Assembly (NCBI GenBank): GCA_046091285.1 | Contig: JBJTBH010000158.1 | Span: forward strand, 1-8,592 | Source of the DNA: CAIXOZ01 sp046091285 | GTDB taxonomy: Bacteria > Cyanobacteriota > Cyanobacteriia > PCC-6307 > Cyanobiaceae | Length of the DNA: 8,592 nt | Direction: 5' to 3' | Shown: in pieces, positions 1-6,027 of the stretch | Layout of the letters: each line of letters opens with the position of its first letter | Numbering within the stretch: the stretch's first letter is position 1 | Program-made: the position numbers and the translations under genes | Notes under the pieces: model-generated | What the model was told of the DNA's origin: nothing | The model's input: the letters and a program-made list of their open reading frames with translations, nothing else | Databases searched by the model: none

Positions 1-1217
1 CGCACCGTGGCACCGGCCAGTTCCACCAGCAGGGCCACCGCCCGATCGGCCGCCGCCAGGGTGGCTTCCCGCGGCAACCCCTTCTCGAAGCGGAGGCTGG
101 CTTCGGTGCGCAGCCCCACGCTGCGGGCGGAGCGCCGCACCGCCTGGGGGGCGAACACCGCCGCCTCCAGCCAGAGGTTCGTGGTGCCCTCCTGCACCGC
201 CTCCCGCTGGCCGCCCATCACGCCGGCCCGGGCGATCGGCTGATCGGCCTAGGGAACCAGCAGGGCTGCCTCGCCGAGGTCGCGCTCCTCGCCATCGCGG
301 GTGGGGAGCTGCTCGCCGGCACGCCCCGGCCTCAGCCCCACGGCTTCCGCTTCGGCGACGCCGCCGCTGTGGGCCGCGAGCCGATCCCGGTCGAAGGCGT
401 GCAGGGGCTGGCCGGTTTCGAGCATCACCAGGTTGGTGATGTCCACCACGTTGTTGATCGGCCGCAGGCCGGCCCGCTCCAGCCGCTGCTGCAGCCCGGG
501 GGGAGAGGGCTGCACCTGCACCCCCTCCAGCGCCGTGAGGCTGAACAGGCCCCCTTCCTCCATGCAGCGGCGCGCCTCGGCGGCCACCGGCAGGGGTTCG
601 GCGGCAACGGCCGGTGCGGCTGCCGGCAGGGCGGTGGAGCCCCCCACCAGGGCGGCCACCTCGCGGGCGATGCCCGCCATGGACAGGCCATCGGGGCGGT
701 GGGCGGTGATCGCCAGTTCGAGCCCCTGGTCGTCGAGGCCGCGGGACGGCCCCACCGGCGTGCCCAGGGGCGGCACGGTGTCCAGGAGCTCATCGAGGAT
801 GGCGATGCCGTCGCTGGCATCGGCGAGGCCCAGCTCCCGCAGGGAGCAGATCATGCCGCTGCTGGCCACGCCCCGCAGCTCCGCCGGCTTGATCGTGAGA
901 TCCACCGCCGGCAGGGTGGCCCCCACCAGGGCCACGGGCACGTGGATGCCGGCCCTCACATTGGCGGCGCCGCAGACGATCTGCAGCGGCTCGGCGGCAC
1001 CCACATCAACGGTGCAGACGCTGAGTTTGTCGGCGTTGGGATGGGGCTGCCGCTCGGCCACGTGGCCCACCACCACCCCGGCCGCCTGGGCCGCCAGATC
1101 GAGGATCTCCTCCACCTCGAAGCCGGCCACCGAGAGGCGCTCCGCCAGCACCTCCGGCTGGAGATCGCCCGGCTCGCAGGTCACGAGCTCCTTCAGCCAC
1201 TGGAGCGAGACCCGCAT
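1..1217 (-). CDS. pheT: Phenylalanyl-tRNA synthetase beta subunit, N-terminal half; partial at left edge and interrupted by an in-frame amber codon
   Basis: PheT pairs with PheS in the (alpha-beta)2 cytoplasmic enzyme that charges tRNA-Phe; the beta chain binds tRNA and edits mischarged Tyr-tRNA. About 405 codons are visible of a usual length near 800. The start MRVSLQWLKELV is typical of the family. Residues about 40-150 form the EMAP-II-like tRNA-binding domain (HPNADKLSVC, QIVCGAANVRAG, GVASSGMICS). Residues from about 210 belong to the B3/B4 editing domain (RPINNVVDITNLVMLETGQP, then LHAFD). After codon 322 the frame meets TAG, then continues without a shift into family sequence: ADQPIARAGVMGG, NLWLEAAVF and GLRTEASLRFEKGLP. 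The B5, catalytic-like and FDX-ACB domains lie beyond the edge. If translation stops at the amber, the product is a 322-residue fragment lacking most of the editing site. The ATG has no good Shine-Dalgarno. The gene is divergent from rpmG. Codon third positions are almost all G or C, more so than in rpsR and the genes that follow. Confidence 0.93.
249..251 (-). other. In-frame amber (TAG) codon inside pheT
   Basis: On the minus strand the reading is GCC CTG CTG GTT CCC TAG GCC GAT CAG CCG. The frame is unchanged on both sides and recognisable PheT sequence continues, so a single sense codon seems to have been replaced, with no insertion or deletion. From memory, cyanobacterial PheT usually has a residue such as Cys or Tyr here (pattern V-x-x-A-D-x-P-I-A). 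A Tyr codon TAC would need one base change and a Cys codon TGC two. The bona fide rpmG gene ends in TAG nearby, which argues against general reassignment of the codon. A sequencing or assembly error, a rare strain mutation or local suppression all remain possible. Confidence 0.9.
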
Positions 1218-1242
1218 CCACCCAGTCCATGAACGGTTGGCG

Positions 1243-1248
1243 ATCCTA
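1243..1248 (-). promoter_or_regulatory. Candidate -10 element for pheT
   Basis: The minus strand reads TAGGAT here, four of six matches to TATAAT. Transcription would begin near 1236, giving a leader of about 19 bases before the pheT ATG. No clear -35 hexamer is visible at the usual spacing. The same TAGGAT hexamer lies in the FAD gene-metG divergent region. This is a sequence-pattern call only. Confidence 0.28.
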
Positions 1249-1280
1249 GGGAGCGGAGGGGAAGGGGAACCGCTGCGCGG

Positions 1281-1286
1281 TATGGT
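1281..1286 (+). promoter_or_regulatory. Candidate -10 element for the rpmG-rpsR transcript
   Basis: TATGGT lies in the 113-base divergent gap between pheT and rpmG and matches four of six positions of TATAAT, including the key TA and final T. Transcription would start near 1293, about 38 bases before the rpmG ATG. I see no convincing -35. The position is sensible but the match is weak. Confidence 0.25.
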
Positions 1287-1330
1287 TTGCCTTTCTCACT
1301 TCGCATCGCACACGCGGCGCAACGTCCTTT

Positions 1331-1525
1331 ATGGCCAAGAACAAGGGCGTCCGGATCGTGATCACTCTCGAGTGCACCGAATGCCGGTCCAACCCCGCCA
1401 AGCGGTCTCCTGGTGTGTCCCGCTACACCACCGAGAAGAACCGCCGCAACACCACGGAACGGCTGGAACTGAAGAAGTTCTGCCCCCATTGCAACAAGTC
1501 GACGAACCACAAGGAGATCAAGTAG
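1331..1525 (+). CDS. rpmG: 50S ribosomal protein L33
   Basis: This is a small protein of the large ribosomal subunit. The 64 residues begin MAKNKGVRIVITLECTEC and end HKEIK, the usual full length and terminus for cyanobacterial/chloroplast-type L33. Two CxxC pairs, C15/C18 and C51/C54, form the zinc-ribbon of the zinc-binding L33 version, and RYTTEKNRRNT in the middle is a family signature. The ATG is fixed by the MAK start; no Shine-Dalgarno is visible just upstream. The gene is divergent from pheT and followed 239 bases later by rpsR, with which it probably shares a transcript. It ends with TAG. The frame after that stop happens to stay open for 79 codons, but the protein is already complete. 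Confidence 0.97.
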   Translation: MAKNKGVRIVITLECTECRSNPAKRSPGVSRYTTEKNRRNTTERLELKKFCPHCNKSTNHKEIK

Positions 1526-1533
1526 GGCAAGGA

Positions 1534-1572
1534 GCCAGGGATCGACAGCTGGTTTGTCGGACGGCCCCTGGC
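1534..1572 (+). other. Imperfect hairpin just after rpmG
   Basis: GCCAGGG (1534-1540) can pair with CCCTGGC (1566-1572), and inside it CGACA (1543-1547) with TGTCG (1555-1559), closing a 7-base loop. It begins nine bases after the rpmG stop. No run of T follows, so it is not a standard intrinsic terminator. It could be an mRNA-stabilising or processing structure between rpmG and rpsR. Folding is inferred by eye only. Confidence 0.3.
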
Positions 1573-1641
1573 GTCAGTCCAGCGATCCTTCTTCAGAGGG
1601 GTCTCTGTGCCAGTTGTCTGTTCCCCGAACCGATTCAGCCC

Positions 1642-1658
1642 TCCAGGACTTCCCTGGA
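1642..1658 (+). repeat. Small perfect inverted repeat in the rpmG-rpsR spacer
   Basis: TCCAGG, a 5-base loop ACTTC, then CCTGGA form a perfect 6-bp stem in the middle of the 239-base spacer. There is no T tract. I see no protein gene or RNA family in the spacer (1526-1764); this and the upstream hairpin are its only structure I can point to. It may be chance. Confidence 0.3.
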
Positions 1659-1764
1659 TGTGCCAGCGGTTTCTTTGCTTGATGTCCGGCTCTGACACGC
1701 GTCGTCGCGATCTTCGAACGACAGCGGTTGCCGCAGAACTCCTTTCCATCCCATCCCGATTCCC

Positions 1765-1986
1765 ATGAGCAGCTCATTTTTCAAGAAGCGTCTTTCGCCG
1801 ATCAAGCCTGGCGATCCCATTGACTACAAAGATGTGGATCTCCTGAAGAAGTTCATCACAGAGCGAGGAAAGATTCTTCCTCGTCGTCTCACGGGACTCA
1901 CTGCCAAGCAGCAGCGTGATCTCACCAACGCGGTCAAGCGTGCTCGCATTGTTGCGCTTCTGCCTTTCGTCAATCCCGAGGGTTGA
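1765..1986 (+). CDS. rpsR: 30S ribosomal protein S18
   Basis: This is a small-subunit ribosomal protein that sits on the platform with S6. The 73 residues match the usual length of cyanobacterial and chloroplast-type S18. The N-terminal part is [20 protein letters not shown], and the conserved core runs [39 protein letters not shown] and IVALLPF. The ATG at 1765 gives the expected N-terminus. The bases before it are rich in C and T, with no Shine-Dalgarno, so initiation probably depends on S1 or on leaderless-like recognition. It sits between rpmG and the RNB ribonuclease gene, 60 bases upstream of the latter, on the same strand. Its codons carry more third-position T and A than those of rpmG or pheT. 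Confidence 0.97.
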
Positions 1987-2046
1987 TCATTGTGGGGGGT
2001 GGTTCCGTTCTGATTCCGATCCGGATCTTCGCCCCCTGCTGATTCG

Positions 2047-4155
2047 ATGGCTTCTCCTGCCGGATCCGGCCTGAGCCCCCTCCATCCTGGCGATCTTGTC
2101 GGCCTCCGCGATCCGAAGGGTCCGCGTCTGGCGGTGATCGCTTCGATTCAGGAGCGCCGAGGGGACCTCAGGATTGGGTTTGAGGGGAAGCGGCAGGTTC
2201 AGCCCCTCAGGGATCTGGATCTGGTCATGGCCCTCCCATCAGGCCAGCCTGCGCCGGACCGGGTGGGAACAGGCGTCTGGGCTTTTGATGCCCCCGCTCT
2301 GGAGGCTTCCCGCCCCCGCCCCCGCCTTCTCGCTCAGGCCTGGTTGCTGTTGGTGGATGCCGGTCAGCCGGTGAGTCTGGAAGATCTGGTGAGCCTGGCG
2401 GCCGATGACGATGGTCCCGCCCATCGTGCCGGCTTCTGGCTGGAGCTTCAGGGTCCCCAGCTGTGGTTCCGTCAGCGCCAGTCACTGTTCCAACCCAGGC
2501 CTGTCGATGAGCTCAGGCAGCTGCGGCGTCAGCGGCGTCATGAGGCTCTGCTCGAACGGCGGCAGCAGGCCTGGCATGCCCTCCTCAAGGCCCGGCTGCC
2601 CCTGGATCCTGATCAGCTCGCCCCGCGGGAGCGCCAGGAATTCGACCGTCTCTGTGCCGGGGCTCTTGGCCCCCTCGACACCCCCTGGCCGGTGCCCCTG
2701 CGTCGGGCCCTTGAGGCCGCCCGCTGCTCGGACCGCCCCGCCGATCTCCGTCATCTGTTATTCGATCTCGGCCACTGGGATCCCCATCACCTGGCCACGC
2801 TGCCGGGAACCTGCTGGGCCCAGGGCTTCAGCGCTGATCATGAGGCGCTCGCCGCTGAGTTGGCGGCGGCGGCGGCAGAGCCCCATCCGTCTGATCAGGG
2901 TCGCATCGATCTCACCGATCAGCGCTGCGTCACCATCGATGATCCGGAGACGCGTGAAATCGATGATGCCCTCGGTCTTGATCGTGATCCGCAGGGGCGG
3001 CCGCGGATCTGGATTCACATCGCTGATCCTGATCGTCTGATCGAACCCGGCAGTCCCCTCGATCTTGAGGCTCGTCGTCGCGCCGCCAGCCTTTATCTTG
3101 CCGCCGGCTCGGTGCCGATGTTTCCGTTGAGCCTGGCGGCCGGTCCGATGAGTCTGCGCCAGGGCCAGCGATGCGCGGCCTGGAGTTTCGCCGTGGTGCT
3201 GGATGCCCACGGTGCCATCGCTTCCACCACCCTTCAGCGCACCTGGATCACCCCGACTTATCGCCTCAGTTACGAGGATGCTGAGGATCTGATTGAGCTC
3301 GCTCCACCGCAGGAGGAGGCCCTGGCCGAGCTCCACGCGTTGTTGCAAGGCCGCCGGCATTGGCGCGTGGCCCAGGGGGCTCTGCTGCTCGATCAACCCG
3401 AGGGCCGGATCATTGCTCGGCAGCAGCAACCGCAGCTCGAGGTGGTTGAACCTTCCAAGGCCCGGCTGTTGGTGGCCGAGGCGATGATCCTTGCCGGTGC
3501 TGCCGTGGCTGAATTCGGCCGCCAGCACGAGCTGGCGCTCCCTTATCGCAGTCAACCGGCGGCAGAGCTGCCAACGCAGCAGGAGCTCGACCTTCTGCCG
3601 GCCGGGCCCGTGCGCCATGCCGCCATCAAGCGTTGTCTCAGTCGGGGCCATACCGGCTTCCAGCCGGCCGCCCATTTCAGTCTGGGGTTGCCGGCCTACG
3701 TGCAGGCCACTTCACCGATCCGCCGGTACAGCGACCTGATCTGTCATCGGCAGCTGGCCGCTGCCCTGGCTGCCGAGCCCCTCTCGCCTCCGCTGGATGC
3801 CGAGGATCTCGGAGCGCTGCTGGCAGAGGTTGAACCGGCTCTGCGCGAAGGCCTTCAGATCAGTCGTGATGATCAACGGCACTGGCAGCAGGTCTGGTTC
3901 GAACATCATCGACAGGAGGTCTGGGAGGGGCTGTTCCTTCGCTGGCTCCGTCCCCAGGGCAGCCTGGCTCTGGTGGCGATCGAGGCTCTGGCGATGGAGT
4001 TGCCGATGCTCTGCCGAGAGCGCTCGGAGCCGGGTGATGGTCTGCAGGTGCGGTTGCTGGAGGTTGATTCGTTGGCGGATGTCCTGCGACTCGAAGCCTG
4101 TGCCCGCTTCACTGGGCCAGGCGCGTCGCCCGCAGCCAGGGGCCCCAGGGGTTGA
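2047..4155 (+). CDS. RNB-domain 3'-5' exoribonuclease (RNase II/R family)
   Basis: The enzyme degrades RNA processively from the 3' end; cyanobacterial copies are often labelled RNase II, RNase R, rnb or vacB, so I give no symbol. Of 702 residues, roughly 15-60 look like a small beta-barrel RNA-binding segment (HPGDLVGLRDPKGPRLAVIA), followed by a helical Arg/Gln-rich region. The RNB domain starts near residue 290. Its metal site is TIDDPETREIDDAL, with D298, E304, D306 and D307 at the positions of the four Asp of E. coli RNase II (D201, D207, D209, D210); the second is Glu here. ATSPIRRYSDL around R559 matches the catalytic-arginine motif (R500 in E. coli). An S1-like tail follows at about 620-690. 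The last 15 codons and the stop overlap the oppositely oriented FAD gene. The start is ATG, 60 bases after rpsR, without a Shine-Dalgarno; cotranscription with rpsR is likely. Confidence 0.93.
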   Translation: MASPAGSGLSPLHPGDLVGLRDPKGPRLAVIASIQERRGDLRIGFEGKRQVQPLRDLDLVMALPSGQPAPDRVGTGVWAFDAPALEASRPRPRLLAQAWLLLVDAGQPVSLEDLVSLAADDDGPAHRAGFWLELQGPQLWFRQRQSLFQPRPVDELRQLRRQRRHEALLERRQQAWHALLKARLPLDPDQLAPRERQEFDRLCAGALGPLDTPWPVPLRRALEAARCSDRPADLRHLLFDLGHWDPHHLATLPGTCWAQGFSADHEALAAELAAAAAEPHPSDQGRIDLTDQRCVTIDDPETREIDDALGLDRDPQGRPRIWIHIADPDRLIEPGSPLDLEARRRAASLYLAAGSVPMFPLSLAAGPMSLRQGQRCAAWSFAVVLDAHGAIASTTLQRTWITPTYRLSYEDAEDLIELAPPQEEALAELHALLQGRRHWRVAQGALLLDQPEGRIIARQQQPQLEVVEPSKARLLVAEAMILAGAAVAEFGRQHELALPYRSQPAAELPTQQELDLLPAGPVRHAAIKRCLSRGHTGFQPAAHFSLGLPAYVQATSPIRRYSDLICHRQLAAALAAEPLSPPLDAEDLGALLAEVEPALREGLQISRDDQRHWQQVWFEHHRQEVWEGLFLRWLRPQGSLALVAIEALAMELPMLCRERSEPGDGLQVRLLEVDSLADVLRLEACARFTGPGASPAARGPRG

Positions 4156-5926
4156 GGCAGCCCCAGAGCCGCAGGGATTGCGGTCGATCAAGCCGCAGGA
4201 AGATCTGATGCAGGGCCGGCTCCAGGGTGATCACCGGCCATCGCCTCTGTCCGGTCTGCAGCACCCCGCCGCCATGCCCGTCGGGTTCGAACGGACCCTC
4301 CAGCAGCTGTTCTCCGGGCTCCGGTGGTGGTTCAAGTCCCGCGAATTCCAGGATTTCGTTCTCCCGGTTCAGGCGTTCGGGCGCATCCAGCACGGCTTTC
4401 ACCCGTTCCGCCCAGCGCGGATGGTGCCAGGGGGTGTCCCAGAGGGGAACCGGTGCAGCCGGTGCCTGTGGGTCGTCGATCAGCGCCTCCTGCAGGGGCC
4501 TGATCGCCAGCTCTGATGGCGGAATCCGCTGCTGCACCGCCAGCGCCGCCGCCAGCCCGGCGGCCTGACCGACATTCAGGACCAGAGGTTGCAGCCGGGT
4601 GGCCCCGTTGGCGATGTGGGTGGTGCTGATCGCCTTGTCAGCCATCAGCAGGTTGACCACCGTCTCGGAGATCAGGGCTCCGTATGGGATGCAGAACGGT
4701 GTTCCGGTCCAGCGGCCTCCCCAGCGGCAGCTTTTGGCGGCCAGGGGCCAGTCCGGGCCTGGATAGTGGTGGTCGTTGGCGTAATTGCCGACAGCGATGG
4801 CGGTCACTTCACCGTCGCTGTCGCACGGGAGGGGGGCCTGACTGATGCCAGCGGCGCCGGGCAGCAGGTCCTGCTCCCGCACCAGGGCTCGTCCGATCAG
4901 GCGTCGACCCTCCCGCCAGTAGGGCATCAGGGCCAGCTCCTGGTCTCCTTCCAGGTCTCCCTGGGAGGCTTGCGCACGGTCGGGGAAGAGGCGGGCGGGC
5001 TGCAGCCAGCCTCCTGAGGCCCCTTGCAGCGCGCGTCGGAAGTGGCGGCTGTGCTCGCGCATCTCCTTCTCCAGCTCCGTCCGCTCGGCCACGGTTCCGA
5101 AGGCCCGCTGCAGCCCCTGAGGCCAGTCGTTGCCGTGGAGAGGCCAGTTGAGCATCAGCAGGTCCCCGGGCAGCCGCCCGTAGACCAGTGTTGTCTCGAG
5201 ACCGAAGCGTTCCGTGGCCCCGGCAAACGGCTGGGTCAGGGGGTGGCCCTCGGGGCAGGGGCCCTGACCCATGCGGGCGATCGCCACCCAGGTCGGGGAT
5301 TGCACCGGCTGTTCCTTGAAGAAGGGGTCGGACTGCAGAGCCTCAAGGGGTGGCGCACTCGGTTCCGACCAGCTCTCGCGTGATTCCCAGCCCAGGCGAT
5401 GGGGGGTGTCCGCCAGGGGAAGCAGATCTCCGAGATCACTGCCGTCGATCAGAACCTCGAGGTGCAGGTGATGCTGAACGCTGGATCTATGGCCAAGGCG
5501 TTCCACGCGCAGGGCTTCGATCCGATCGCCCTGGCGTTCCACCGCCAGCAGGCGGCAGTCCGGCCACCAGCTGAGACCGGCTTCCCGCGCCCAGCGTCGC
5601 AGGATCGCTTCGGCGCTGGCCGGTCGATAGCCGAAGCAGCTCACCCAGTTGTGATCGAGGCCTTCCGGTTCCTGACGGCGCAGCTCCCGCAGCAGGGCGC
5701 CCCAGATTCCGGTCTGCCAGGGGGAGAGTTCATTGCCATCAGGGGCGCAGACCCCTGCAGCACTGACCATTCCCCCGAGCCAGGGCCCTGGGGTCAGCAG
5801 CAGCGTCCGCACCCCCGCCCGGGCCGCCTGGATGGCCGCCGCGACTCCGCCGCTGCCGCCACCCCAGACGACGATCGGCACCTGCTGAGGCTCAGCGCCG
5901 CAGAGGGGGGTGGAGGATTCGGTCAC
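4109..5926 (-). CDS. FAD-dependent oxidoreductase, FAD_oxidored (PF12831) type, substrate unknown
   Basis: This is a flavoprotein of 605 residues. The N-terminal Rossmann fold has VPIVVWGGGSGGVAAAIQAA, with the FAD-binding GxGxxG at 22-27, followed by the WLGGM segment typical of this family. The later part carries REGRRLIGRALVREQDLL, CIPYGALI, NLLMADKAISTTHIANG (T436, H437) and LVLNVGQAAGLAAALAVQ, the conserved C-terminal FAD-binding portion of FAD_oxidored proteins. No signal peptide or membrane segment is seen, so it is probably cytoplasmic. The chosen start is GTG at 5924-5926, just ahead of the Rossmann strand; no Shine-Dalgarno is visible. Its 3' end overlaps the RNB ribonuclease by 47 bases, and its 5' end is divergent from metG across 101 bases. 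Neighbours give no hint of substrate. The family also includes annotated xanthan-lyase-like and other uncharacterised oxidoreductases, so function stays open. Confidence 0.88.
   Translation of the reverse strand: MTESSTPLCGAEPQQVPIVVWGGGSGGVAAAIQAARAGVRTLLLTPGPWLGGMVSAAGVCAPDGNELSPWQTGIWGALLRELRRQEPEGLDHNWVSCFGYRPASAEAILRRWAREAGLSWWPDCRLLAVERQGDRIEALRVERLGHRSSVQHHLHLEVLIDGSDLGDLLPLADTPHRLGWESRESWSEPSAPPLEALQSDPFFKEQPVQSPTWVAIARMGQGPCPEGHPLTQPFAGATERFGLETTLVYGRLPGDLLMLNWPLHGNDWPQGLQRAFGTVAERTELEKEMREHSRHFRRALQGASGGWLQPARLFPDRAQASQGDLEGDQELALMPYWREGRRLIGRALVREQDLLPGAAGISQAPLPCDSDGEVTAIAVGNYANDHHYPGPDWPLAAKSCRWGGRWTGTPFCIPYGALISETVVNLLMADKAISTTHIANGATRLQPLVLNVGQAAGLAAALAVQQRIPPSELAIRPLQEALIDDPQAPAAPVPLWDTPWHHPRWAERVKAVLDAPERLNRENEILEFAGLEPPPEPGEQLLEGPFEPDGHGGGVLQTGQRRWPVITLEPALHQIFLRLDRPQSLRLWGCLNPWGPWLRATRLAQ
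4148..4164. terminator. Short GC-rich hairpin at the convergent RNB/FAD gene ends
   Basis: GGGGTTG, loop AGG, CAGCCCC pairs over seven positions with one G-U wobble on the plus-strand RNA. It contains the RNB stop codon and lies inside the last codons of the FAD gene. There is no T tract on either side, so intrinsic termination is doubtful. It is the only hairpin I noticed at this convergent junction. Confidence 0.2.
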
Positions 5927-5942
5927 GGCGGGTCAGGCTGGG

Positions 5943-5948
5943 TAGGAT
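5943..5948 (+). promoter_or_regulatory. Candidate -10 element for metG-lptC
   Basis: TAGGAT lies in the 101-base divergent gap between the FAD gene and metG and matches four of six positions of TATAAT. It is the same hexamer as the candidate pheT -10. It would give a leader of about 70 bases to the metG ATG. The upstream -35 region is poor. I found no clear -10 for the FAD gene on the other strand. Confidence 0.25.
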
Positions 5949-6027
5949 CCGGCGCCGGCGCGAGGCCGACCGACGGTCTTCGGGTTCGCCCGTTCAGGGC
6001 ATTCCCTTCGCGCTCCCACCTTGGCTG

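Noticed and set aside
249..251. Idea that TAG is generally recoded as a sense codon in this genome
   Set aside because: rpmG ends exactly at the expected L33 terminus (HKEIK) with TAG, so TAG works as a stop here; no pyrrolysine or suppressor gene is visible in the window.
301..1695. Long plus-strand open frame (464 codons) opposite pheT and running through rpmG
   Set aside because: It is antisense to clearly conserved PheT sequence and overlaps rpmG in another frame; its product is Ser/Arg/Pro-rich without any recognisable motif, as expected of a high-GC shadow frame.
1994..2036. Possible GGGGG/CCCCC pairing and the GATCCGGATC palindrome in the rpsR-RNB gap as a terminator
   Set aside because: The stem is only about five pairs with a long loop and no T tract, and the next gene is only a few bases downstream on the same strand.
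2758..3675. Minus-strand open frame of 305 codons inside the RNB ribonuclease gene
   Set aside because: It lies wholly antisense to the conserved RNB catalytic domain and shows no family signature.
5277..5284. HIP1 octamer GCGATCGC, also at 7270-7277
   Set aside because: Only two copies were seen in 8.6 kb of GC-rich DNA, both inside coding sequence. This is little above chance and not the dense HIP1 pattern of some cyanobacteria.
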